Origin: Novosphingobium ovatum
GTDB taxonomy: Bacteria; Pseudomonadota; Alphaproteobacteria; Sphingomonadales; Sphingomonadaceae
DNA length: 64,000 bases
Direction of reading: 5' to 3'
Assembly: GCF_009909235.1 (NCBI RefSeq)
Contig: NZ_JAAAPO010000009.1
Coordinates: 1-64,000 of the forward strand
Shown in pieces: positions 52,096 through 59,775 of the stretch. Each line of letters opens with the position of its first letter. Positions within the stretch are counted from its first letter, which is position 1. Both the position numbers and the translations under genes were made by a program. The notes beneath the pieces are model-generated. The model was not told the origin of the DNA. It ran no database searches and was given only the letters and a program-made list of their open reading frames with translations.

Positions 52096-52577
52096 CCCTT
52101 GCGCGGGCGGGCCATGCCGCCCAACACTTTCCACGCGCCGCCCTCGCGCACCCAGACGTGGATCACGTCATAGCGCTGATCCACCGCTGTGCCGTCGGGC
52201 ATGCGCGTGCGGTGCGTCTGGTAATAGATCACCGCCGTATCGCCATTGAGCGCCAGCGCGGTAAAGGTCATTTCCAGCAGTTCCTGCCCCTTCATCGTGG
52301 CATTGGCGGCGCGCAGTTCGGCAACCCCTGTGGGCGCGGTGGCATAGGGCGGCCATGCGGCATAGTCGGTGGCGACATTGGCGATATAGGCATCCAGATT
52401 GCCCGCGCCACGCGCGGCATAGATCGCCTGTTCCTTGGCCCAGATCTCGGCCTGGACCTGCGCCTTGGTCTGCGGGGCGGGGGCGGCGATGGCGGGCGGG
52501 GCGGCGGCCAGCATGGCCAGACACAGGGCGGCGCCTGTGCGGTGCTGGGGCGAACGGGGGAGGAGGGGGAATCGCAT
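52092..52577 (-). CDS. Exported NTF2-like/SnoaL-fold protein
   Basis: A 161-residue protein with a signal peptide (cleavage near AIAAPA) and a DUF4440/NTF2-like fold: a long first helix (VQAEIWAKEQAIYAARGAG), then a curved sheet ending in VIHVWVREGGAWKVLGGM. Such folds serve as small-ligand binders or isomerase and hydratase scaffolds, and no catalytic residue can be named. ATG 52577 has AGGA 8 nt upstream; ATG 52586 is also possible. It is divergent from a TonB receptor gene and upstream of module 3 on the same strand. Confidence 0.8.
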   Translation of the reverse strand: MRFPLLPRSPQHRTGAALCLAMLAAAPPAIAAPAPQTKAQVQAEIWAKEQAIYAARGAGNLDAYIANVATDYAAWPPYATAPTGVAELRAANATMKGQELLEMTFTALALNGDTAVIYYQTHRTRMPDGTAVDQRYDVIHVWVREGGAWKVLGGMARPRKG

Positions 52578-52631
52578 GGCGCGCATCCTATGCCCCGCAC
52601 GGGCGCGGCCAGAGCGGATGTGGAGCCTGTT

Positions 52632-52648
52632 CACCTGTCGGTCAGGCC
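52632..52648. promoter_or_regulatory. Shared module motif, palindromic (copy near the NTF2-like gene)
   Basis: CACCTGTCGGTCAGGCC contains CCTG-TCGGT-CAGG. It is 55 bp upstream of the NTF2-like start codon. Confidence 0.55.
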
Positions 52649-52920
52649 CAAATTTGATCCATGTCAAAAAAGCGTATGGTGGCCCAGTCTTTTGCTGGCA
52701 TAGTCGCGAGGCTGCTTTTGGTGTCGATTTGGCGCCGCGTTTTATTTTGTTATTTTTAAATATTGATCGGCCTTGTTCTGCATGGATGGATAAAGGCTCT
52801 TGATCGATCGGCGTATGTGTGCATAATTGCGACGCATAACGACAGTGCATATGTGCATGCGGTAAATGGAAATATCCGCTTAATCGGATGATTTTCATTG
52901 ATTGGCGTCAAAAATACGAC

Positions 52921-52961
52921 ATTTTTTGTTCGCCTGTCGATCAGGTGGCGTATTTTTTGTT
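52921..52961. promoter_or_regulatory. Shared module motif framed by direct repeats, upstream of the TonB receptor
   Basis: CGCCTGTCGATCAGGTGGCG (52931-52950) contains CCTG-TCGAT-CAGG. It is framed by two exact copies of ATTTTTTGTT, at 52921-52930 and 52952-52961. It is 97 bp upstream of the receptor start and is the most elaborate copy in the window. Confidence 0.6.
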
Positions 52962-53057
52962 TCCTGCATCAATATCCCCTGAGTAGCTTCCCCCATCGCT
53001 AGAGCCGTAATGGCCACTCACACACGTGGGGGATGATCACTCATGGGGAGCATTTCG

Positions 53058-55448
53058 ATGATTCGTTCGCACGATAGATACGCGTCGCGCCGTTTGGCGG
53101 GCGTGTGCATGGCCGCCTTGATGGCGGCGGCAATGGGCACCCCGGCGTTGGCCGCTGCGGCCGAACCGGCCGCCAGTGATGGCACCCCCGGCGACATCGT
53201 CGTTACCGCCCGCAAATCCAGTGAAAAGTTGCAGGATGTGCCGCTGTCCATCGCGGCGGTGACGGCGGCCGACATGCAGGTGCGCGGCAGCGCCGATCTG
53301 CAGGATGTGGCAAACTATACGCCCGGTCTGCGCTTCACCGACTTCCTGTCGAAATTCAACGGCAATGCGGTGATCCGCGGATTGTCACAGGCCAATGTGC
53401 AAAGCGCGATTGGCAATACTGGCGTGTTTCTGGACGGGGTGTACCTGCAACGCGGCTATATGGTCGATTCCCAATTGGGCGATATCGAACGGATCGAGGT
53501 GGTAAAGGGCCCGCAAAGCGCGCTCTATGGCCAGAACACCTTTTCGGGCGCGATCAATTACGTGCTGCGTCAGCCCACCAACCGGCTGAAGATCGACGGT
53601 CAGGCCAGCATCGGCAATGGCGGGTACAAGGATGTGCGTCTGGGCATTGGCGGGCCGATCATCAAGGACCTGCTGATGGCGCGCGTCTATTACGCCAACG
53701 CCAGCTTTGACGGGGTGTGGAAGAACAATTTCGCCGGCGCGGGCACCAGCGATCTGGCGCATTTTGGCGGGTACAAGCGCGAGAACTTCTCGGCCTCGGT
53801 CAAGCTGACCCCGGCGCCGGGGCTGACCATCCTGGGCAGCTATTACAAGTTGACCCGCACGGAAAAGATCCGCGCCTTTTACACCATCGACGGCAATCTG
53901 AAGGAAGACGGCCTGAACTGTGGCCGCACTGGCGCGAACGGGTCGAAATACCTGTGGTGCGGCAATCTGCCCAACAGCCCGGCGGGCAAGCATACCGGCG
54001 TCAACAGCGCCAATTACCCCGATGGCCTGTTCGCCGCGCCCCAGCCGGGCATGTATGGCAGCACCGAATTGTGGCACGGCTCGATCAAGTACGACTTTGC
54101 GCCCGCATGGTCGTTCAACTATGACTTTGGCGACGCGCGGGGCGTGGGCATCGAACAGTCGATCTTTGCCTCGAACTCCTATTATCTGGACGCCAATTCC
54201 TACCGCCTGTCCACCGCCACGGTCGGCGTCTCGCGCCAGCGCGAGGCGGGCCTGTTGAAATACCAGAGCCACGACGCGCGCATTTCCTATGACAATCGCG
54301 GGCCGCTGAAATTCGACTTTGGCTATTTCCATTCAAAGGCATGGGACAGCTTCCTGTTCGGCAACCGCACGGGTCAGGCCGCAGGCGTTGCGTGGCTGTC
54401 GGACGATCTGAACCCGCTGTCGGCGGGGGGCATGAACCTGTTCAACAACCGCCTGACCGAATATTGGACCGACAGCGTGTTCGGCCGCGCCTCCTATGGC
54501 CTGCTGGACAACCGCCTGACGCTGTCGGCCGAGGCGCGTTATTCGCACACCGTTCTGCGCACCGTGGACCGTCTTGCGCTGACCCGTCCGCCGTTGCGCG
54601 CGGCCTATAACAACATCACCCCGCGCTTTTCGCTGGAGTTCAAGCAAAGCCCGGGCCTGATGTTCTATGCCAGCGCGGCCAAGGGCGTGAAGAACGGCGG
54701 CTTCAACGGCTATGTCACCGGCACCGTCAGCCTGCTGGAATCGGAACGCTCGTTTGGTGAAGAGGTCAACTGGACCTATGAAATCGGCACCAAGGGCTCG
54801 CTGCTCAACAACCGCCTGATCTATGCGCTCAGCCTGTTCTACATCGATTGGCAAAAGCGCCAGATCAGCGCCACGCCCGCCAATTATGTCGTGACTACGG
54901 TGACGGCGGCGGTGCCGGGGATCTATGTCTCGGGCGGCGCGGCGCGGTCCATGGGTGTGGAACTGTCGGCCACGTACAAGGTGACGCCGAAACTGACGGT
55001 CAATGGCTCGTTCGCGTGGCAGGACGCGCGCGCCAGCAACGGCGCGATCAACCCCACCACCAGCAGCTATTGCGATGATGTGGTTTGCGCCAGCAGCGGC
55101 AATGTGGCCGGCAATTTCCTGGGCAATGTGCCATGGTTGCAGGGCACGCTGGGGGCTGATTATCGTCAGCCTCTGGGCAATGGGTTGACGCTGTTTGCCG
55201 GTGTGGACGAAGTCTTCCGGGGCAAGCTCTACACCGACACCACCAACACCGCCTCGATCGCGCCCTATGCGCTGACCAATGGCCGCATCGGCGTCGAGGG
55301 CGGCACGTGGAAGGCGTTCATCTGGGGCAAGAACCTGCTTGACCACCAATATGCCGAAAGCTCCTTCGTGGTGCCCTCGATCTATCAGTACAACGTCAGC
55401 ATGGGTGACCGCCGGACCTTCGGCGCCACGGTGACGTTCAACTACTGA
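53058..55448 (+). CDS. TonB-dependent outer-membrane receptor
   Basis: A 796-residue receptor. It has a long positively charged start and signal peptide (cleavage near ALAAAAEP), the TonB-box-like DIVVTARKSSEKLQDVPLSI, the plug motif IERIEVVKGPQSALYGQNTF, and a barrel ending VTFNY with an aromatic C-terminal residue. ATG 53058 has GGGAG 7 nt upstream; an earlier in-frame ATG at 53043 has no ribosome-binding site. The upstream palindrome places it in the same putative regulon as the methyltransferase modules, so it may import their substrate. Confidence 0.93.
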   Translation: MIRSHDRYASRRLAGVCMAALMAAAMGTPALAAAAEPAASDGTPGDIVVTARKSSEKLQDVPLSIAAVTAADMQVRGSADLQDVANYTPGLRFTDFLSKFNGNAVIRGLSQANVQSAIGNTGVFLDGVYLQRGYMVDSQLGDIERIEVVKGPQSALYGQNTFSGAINYVLRQPTNRLKIDGQASIGNGGYKDVRLGIGGPIIKDLLMARVYYANASFDGVWKNNFAGAGTSDLAHFGGYKRENFSASVKLTPAPGLTILGSYYKLTRTEKIRAFYTIDGNLKEDGLNCGRTGANGSKYLWCGNLPNSPAGKHTGVNSANYPDGLFAAPQPGMYGSTELWHGSIKYDFAPAWSFNYDFGDARGVGIEQSIFASNSYYLDANSYRLSTATVGVSRQREAGLLKYQSHDARISYDNRGPLKFDFGYFHSKAWDSFLFGNRTGQAAGVAWLSDDLNPLSAGGMNLFNNRLTEYWTDSVFGRASYGLLDNRLTLSAEARYSHTVLRTVDRLALTRPPLRAAYNNITPRFSLEFKQSPGLMFYASAAKGVKNGGFNGYVTGTVSLLESERSFGEEVNWTYEIGTKGSLLNNRLIYALSLFYIDWQKRQISATPANYVVTTVTAAVPGIYVSGGAARSMGVELSATYKVTPKLTVNGSFAWQDARASNGAINPTTSSYCDDVVCASSGNVAGNFLGNVPWLQGTLGADYRQPLGNGLTLFAGVDEVFRGKLYTDTTNTASIAPYALTNGRIGVEGGTWKAFIWGKNLLDHQYAESSFVVPSIYQYNVSMGDRRTFGATVTFNY

Positions 55449-55565
55449 TCGGTGGCGATTGTCCCCGGATTGGGCGGGGACCGGACGGGGCCGTCTGGCG
55501 CGTTTCCCTCAAACGCGCGGGGCGGCCCTGATTTGGCCATGGCAACGGGCCAAAAGGGGGCGCTG

Positions 55566-56651
55566 ATGGGCCGATGGCAGATGCTGAACCGCCGCAAGGG
55601 CGCCGGGCCGGATGGCGGGGCGGGGCTGGTGCTGGGGCCGGGGCCGGATGGGGCCTGCGACGATTACCGGCTGGGCGGGGCGATGGTGGACCACGACCCC
55701 GACAGCGGTCAGTGGCGGATGTGGTATTACGCCCGCGACCGGGCGCAGGCCGACAGCGGCGCTTTGCCGCCAACGTTGGGCACGGGGCGGATCGCCATGG
55801 CGACATCGGCCGATGGGCGGCGCTGGCGGCGCGAGGCTGGCCCGGCACAGGCGGGCGCGGTGCTGGCGCCGTCCCCTGATCCGGCCCGGTTCGACAGCCT
55901 GCATCTGGGCATTTCGGACATCACCCGCCTGCCGCATGGCTGGTTGATGTGGTATTTCGGCGGCGACACCACGGTGGTGGAGGCCGGGCGGCTGGGCGCG
56001 GTGGCGGGATTGCGCATGTTGCCCGGTCTGGCCCGCAGCCGCGATGGGGTGCACTGGCACCGCTGCGCCGGGGCAGAGGCGGGGGGCAGCATCCTGCCCA
56101 TCGCCACGGGCGGGCTATATGCGGCATGGCCCAATGCGTTTCACGATGGCACCCGCTGGATCTGCCAAGTGACCGAGGCCAGCCCCGATCTGCGCCGTTT
56201 TGCCACCATGGTCTGGACATCGCCCGATGCCTGCGCGTGGGAACCTTTGGGGCAACTGGCTTTTGCCGATGCGGGGGGTGATCATGACGCGGGTGGGATG
56301 GTGACGCGACAGGTGCTGTCCAATCCGATTCCGCATGGGCGGCGGTTTTTGATGATCTATACCGCGATTGACGCGGCCGGAGGGCGATCCATCGCGGCCG
56401 CTGATTCCGATGACGGCCTGATCTGGCACCGCCTGTATGGCGAGCCGGTGTTCCACCCCGGCCCCGATGGCGCATGGGACAGTCTGGGCGTGGCGGCGAC
56501 GCGGTTGGTGGTGGCCGATGGGCGGCTGCATTTCTATTACTATGGCTTCCAAAGCCTTGGCGCGGATCAGGGGCGGCGGGGGATCGGGCTGGCGCTGGCG
56601 CCGCTGGGCGATCTGCGGCGGTTGACACGGTGGAAGGGTGGCGATGATTAG
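55566..56651 (+). CDS. Five-bladed beta-propeller protein, GH43/GH32-like fold
   Basis: A 361-residue protein that I place only by fold. Four Asp-box-like repeats, roughly S-x-D-G-x-x-W, are spaced along it (TSADGRRWR, SRDGVHWHR, TSPDACAWE, DSDDGLIWH), as in clan GH-J/GH-F-like propellers. Whether it hydrolyses a glycan is not clear, and there is no signal peptide. ATG 55566 has a GGGGG stretch 5 nt upstream; the frame is open to a GTG at 55452. The hydrolase gene that follows overlaps it by 8 nt, so they form one operon. Confidence 0.72.
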   Translation: MGRWQMLNRRKGAGPDGGAGLVLGPGPDGACDDYRLGGAMVDHDPDSGQWRMWYYARDRAQADSGALPPTLGTGRIAMATSADGRRWRREAGPAQAGAVLAPSPDPARFDSLHLGISDITRLPHGWLMWYFGGDTTVVEAGRLGAVAGLRMLPGLARSRDGVHWHRCAGAEAGGSILPIATGGLYAAWPNAFHDGTRWICQVTEASPDLRRFATMVWTSPDACAWEPLGQLAFADAGGDHDAGGMVTRQVLSNPIPHGRRFLMIYTAIDAAGGRSIAAADSDDGLIWHRLYGEPVFHPGPDGAWDSLGVAATRLVVADGRLHFYYYGFQSLGADQGRRGIGLALAPLGDLRRLTRWKGGDD

Positions 56652-57600
56652 GGCGATATTGGCCGGATGGGCGCTGGTGGCGGGCGTTGCGGCCCATGCC
56701 CAGCCCGCCCCGATCCGGGTGATTGATCCGGTGGTGCTGCCTTCCGCCCATGGGCAAAGGGCGCTGGCCCTGCGCGTCACCGGCCCGGCGCGGATCACGG
56801 GGCGGGCGGCGGTGATCCTGTTCAGCCATGGGTCCGGCCTGTCGCGTGGCGGCTATGCCCCGATCATCGAGGCGTGGGCGAGGGCGGGCTATATCGTCAT
56901 TCAGCCCGACCATCAGGACGCCAGCATCGATGGCTTTCCTCCGCCGGTCGCGCCCGGCGCGGATTTGTGGCGCACGCGGGTGCAGGACATGATCCGCGCC
57001 GCCCACGCCATCCCCGCCATCACCCGCGCCGAACCGGCGTGGCGCGGCCATATCGACGCGCGCCGGGTGCTGGCCGCGGGGCACAGCTTTGGCGGGCATA
57101 CGGTGGCGGCGCTGATGGGCGCGGGCGTATGGGACGCGGGGGCGGGGCGGTTTGTGCGCCTGCCCTTGCCAGCCTTGCGCGGGGCGGTGCTGTTGTCGCC
57201 CCCCGGCGATGGCGGGCCCGATGATCTGGCCCAGGGCTTTCGCGCGCGCGGCACCTATTTGCAGGTGGAGCGCAAGGGCATTCGCGGACCGATGCTGGTG
57301 ATGGTGGGGGACGCCGATGACAGCCGCGCGCTGTCGCTGCGCGGGCTGGGGTGGCACGCCGATGTCTATCGCCACAGCGCGACGCGCGGCCTGTGCCTGA
57401 TCACCATGGCGGGGGCGCGGCACTATCTGGGCGGGATCGTCGATCCGCGCCGCAGCGGGGTGGAGGACGCCGATCCCGCCCGGCTGGCGCTGGTCCGGCG
57501 GGCCAGTCTGGCGCTGTTTGCCGCCGCTTTGGCCGGGCGCGCGCCGATGCCTGATGATTACGCCCCCTTGGGAACCGACGGAGCAACCGAATGCAGATGA
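56644..57600 (+). CDS. Exported alpha/beta hydrolase (dienelactone hydrolase/chlorophyllase-like)
   Basis: A 318-residue hydrolase with a signal peptide (cleavage near AAHAQPA). The first strand and oxyanion loop are VILFSHGSGLSRGG, and the nucleophile elbow is AAGHSFGGHT (catalytic Ser in GHSFGG). The acid is probable in GDADDSRAL and the catalytic His in AGARHYLGG. The layout is of the predicted dienelactone hydrolase group (COG4188), which is related to chlorophyllases. ATG 56644 is favoured over GTG 56638. It overlaps the propeller gene, and the SDR gene starts within its last 10 nt. Confidence 0.8.
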   Translation: MIRAILAGWALVAGVAAHAQPAPIRVIDPVVLPSAHGQRALALRVTGPARITGRAAVILFSHGSGLSRGGYAPIIEAWARAGYIVIQPDHQDASIDGFPPPVAPGADLWRTRVQDMIRAAHAIPAITRAEPAWRGHIDARRVLAAGHSFGGHTVAALMGAGVWDAGAGRFVRLPLPALRGAVLLSPPGDGGPDDLAQGFRARGTYLQVERKGIRGPMLVMVGDADDSRALSLRGLGWHADVYRHSATRGLCLITMAGARHYLGGIVDPRRSGVEDADPARLALVRRASLALFAAALAGRAPMPDDYAPLGTDGATECR

Positions 57601-58376
57601 AAGTGGCGGTGATCACCGGGGCAACGCGCGGCATCGGCCGGGCGCTGGCGCAGGCGTGGCACGCGCGGGGGCATGCGGTGGTGGTGTCATCCTCCGAAGC
57701 GACCGAGGCGGTGCGGGTGGCCGCCGATCTGGGCGGTGTGCGTCATGGGGTGATGGGCATCGGTTGCGATGTCACCCAATCGGATGACCACATCCGCCTG
57801 TGGGAAGGCGCGGTGGAATTCTTTGGCCGGGTGGATGTGTGGGTGAACAATGCCGGATGGGCGCTGACGGGCACCGATCTGGCGCATCAGTCAGAGGATG
57901 AATTGCGCCGGATGGTGGATGTCAATCTGATCGGCACGATGCTGGGCGCGCGGGCCGCGATGGCGGGGATGCGGGCGCAGGGCGGCGGCGCGATCTATAA
58001 CATGCTGGGCGCGGGGGCCGATGGCAAAGTGGTCCCGCGCATGACCGCCTATGCCACGACCAAGGCGGCGGTGACCTATCTGACGCATGCTTTGGCGGCA
58101 GAGGCCGAGGCGGCGGGCAGCGGGGTGATCGTGGGTGGGATATCGCCGGGGTTGGTGATCACCGAAGGCTTCCGGCGCGAACACGCCAAACTGACCGAGG
58201 CCGAGCGCGCCATGCGCGAGCCATGGGTCAACACCATCGCCGACACGCCCAAGACCATCGGCAAATGGGCCGCCCGCGCGATCGACGAGAACACCGCCAA
58301 CGACCGCATCTTCACATGGCTGACCGCCGAGAAGATCCGTCGCCGCAAAGCCGGCCCCGCGCGGCGGATATTGTAA
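57591..58376 (+). CDS. Short-chain dehydrogenase/reductase, NOL/NYC1-like
   Basis: A 261-residue SDR. The cofactor loop is TGATRGIG (9-16), the NNAG motif is at 86-89, and the catalytic Tyr154 and Lys158 are in YATTK. The position of the usual catalytic Ser, 13 residues before the Tyr, is Ala141 in NMLGAGADGK. The NM-x-GAG-x-DG pattern resembles that of plant NOL/NYC1 chlorophyll b reductases. A GGAG site lies 7 nt upstream. It ends the propeller-hydrolase-SDR operon. The substrate is unknown. Confidence 0.85.
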   Translation: MQMKVAVITGATRGIGRALAQAWHARGHAVVVSSSEATEAVRVAADLGGVRHGVMGIGCDVTQSDDHIRLWEGAVEFFGRVDVWVNNAGWALTGTDLAHQSEDELRRMVDVNLIGTMLGARAAMAGMRAQGGGAIYNMLGAGADGKVVPRMTAYATTKAAVTYLTHALAAEAEAAGSGVIVGGISPGLVITEGFRREHAKLTEAERAMREPWVNTIADTPKTIGKWAARAIDENTANDRIFTWLTAEKIRRRKAGPARRIL

Positions 58377-58432
58377 CATATTTGGCCCAACTGATGCTTG
58401 GCGCTGGGCATGGGGGCTGCTAGGCATGGCGC

Positions 58433-59029
58433 ATGCCTGCGCAAGACCTCATCAAGAACAGCTCGATCGCTGCCGTTGTCAGCGACCCGCGTCTGCCGGA
58501 TAACCCGATCGTGGCCTGCAATGAGGCGTTTGAACGCCTGACCGGCTATCGCGCGGACGAGATCATCGGCCGCAATTGCCGGTTCCTGCGTGGATCGGAC
58601 AGTGAGCCGGAACTGGCCGCGCAATTGCGCGAGGCCATCGCCGCGGCCCGCCCCGTCATGGTCGAGATCATCAATTACCGCAAGGATGGCACGCCGTTCC
58701 GCAATGCGGTGATGGTGGCGCCGCTGTTTGATGAAAGCGGGGCGCTGGAATATTTCCTCGGCTCGCAGGTCGAGGTGGCGGATGAGGGCGCGCGGGACAC
58801 GGCTGGCCCGGGCTTGCGCGATGCGGCCCGCGCGCGGATCGACACGCTGACCCCGCGCCAGCGGCAGATCCTGATGGAGATGGCCAGCGGCAAGCTGAAC
58901 AAGCAGATCGCGTGGGAACTGGGCCTGTCGGAGCGCACGATCAAGATGCACCGCGCCGCCATGTTCCGCGAACTGGGCGTGCGCACCAGCGCCGAGGCGA
59001 TCCGCATGGCGGTGGAAGCGGGTTACTGA
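58433..59029 (+). CDS. LOV-HTH blue-light-responsive transcription factor (EL222-like)
   Basis: A 198-residue regulator. The LOV domain spans about residues 8-116 and keeps all photochemical residues: the adduct-forming Cys49 in GRNCRFL, Asn81 and Asn91 in NYRKDGTPFRN, and Gln112 in LGSQVEV. A linker helix leads to a LuxR/GerE HTH (LTPRQRQILMEMASGKLNKQ onward, about 139-195). EL222 of Erythrobacter litoralis has this architecture and binds DNA after blue-light adduct formation. It lies 56 nt after the SDR gene on the same strand and converges on the ABC exporter genes. Confidence 0.92.
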   Translation: MPAQDLIKNSSIAAVVSDPRLPDNPIVACNEAFERLTGYRADEIIGRNCRFLRGSDSEPELAAQLREAIAAARPVMVEIINYRKDGTPFRNAVMVAPLFDESGALEYFLGSQVEVADEGARDTAGPGLRDAARARIDTLTPRQRQILMEMASGKLNKQIAWELGLSERTIKMHRAAMFRELGVRTSAEAIRMAVEAGY

Positions 59030-59775
59030 GTTCCGGCTGAAGGCGCGGGGTGCTGCTCGCGCACCTCGACCACGCGGCCGTCCAGCATGGTCACGCGGAT
59101 GTCGGCCAGATCGGCAATCCCCATGTCATGCGTCACGCACACCACCGCGCGGCCCTGTTTATGCGCCAGATCGCGGAACAGATCGACCACGCGGGCGGAA
59201 TTGACGCTGTCCAGATTGCCGGTTGGCTCGTCGCCCAGCACCAGACGCGGGTTGTTGGCCAGCGCGCGGGCGATGGCCACGCGCTGACGCTCTCCCCCGG
59301 ACAGGCGGTCGGGCGGCTTCATCCATTTGTCGCCCAGCCCGACATCGGCCAGCATTTGCATCGCCCTCTCGCGCGCTTGGGCCTGTGACAACCGCCCCAG
59401 CCGGCGCAGCGGCAGCATGACATTTTCCAGCGCGGTGAATTCGGGCAGCAGGAAATGGAACTGAAAGACAAAGCCGAAATGTTCCAGCCGGATGCGCGCC
59501 CGGTCATCGCCCGACATTTGCGCCAGATCGCGCCCGTCCAGCAGCAATTGCCCCGATGTGGGCCGGTCGATCAGGCCCAGCAGGTACAGCAGCGAGGATT
59601 TGCCACAGCCCGATGGCCCGACAATCGCGGTAAAGCGTCCCGGCAGGATCGCCAGATCGGCATCCGCCACCAGTGTTGCGGGCGGATCGCCGGGCAGGCT
59701 GCGCGTCAGGTGCCGGGCGATCAGGACAGGTTCGGGCCGGACAGGCTCTGGCAGGACAGGTTCTGGCGCGCTCAT
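59023..59775 (-). CDS. ABC exporter ATPase, MacB/LolD type
   Basis: A 250-residue nucleotide-binding subunit. Walker A is GPSGCGKSS, the signature is LSGGERQRV, Walker B is LVLGDEPTG and the switch His is in VCVTHD. The first 20 residues contain a PEPV[LR] repeat encoded by a 15-bp tandem repeat, which is unusual. The start overlaps the permease stop by 4 nt. It powers the FtsX-type permease; the closest arrangement is MacAB or DevBCA. Confidence 0.9.
   Translation of the reverse strand: MSAPEPVLPEPVRPEPVLIARHLTRSLPGDPPATLVADADLAILPGRFTAIVGPSGCGKSSLLYLLGLIDRPTSGQLLLDGRDLAQMSGDDRARIRLEHFGFVFQFHFLLPEFTALENVMLPLRRLGRLSQAQARERAMQMLADVGLGDKWMKPPDRLSGGERQRVAIARALANNPRLVLGDEPTGNLDSVNSARVVDLFRDLAHKQGRAVVCVTHDMGIADLADIRVTMLDGRVVEVREQHPAPSAGTQ
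59724..59768 (-). repeat. 15-bp tandem repeat, three copies, in the ABC ATPase gene
   Basis: Three adjacent units, GGACAGGTTCGGGCC, GGACAGGCTCTGGCA and GGACAGGTTCTGGCG on the plus strand, keep the reading frame and encode a PEPV[LR] repeat at the start of the ATPase. Copy number could vary by slippage without a frameshift. Confidence 0.85.

Larger units (their letters stand above)
52578..53057. promoter_or_regulatory. AT-rich divergent regulatory region, NTF2-like / TonB receptor
   Basis: This 480-bp gap holds no gene that I can support. It is strikingly AT-rich for this genome, with runs such as TTTTATTTTGTTATTTTT, and carries two full copies of the shared CCTGTCGRWCAGG palindrome. Promoters for both divergent genes must lie here. 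Confidence 0.6.
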
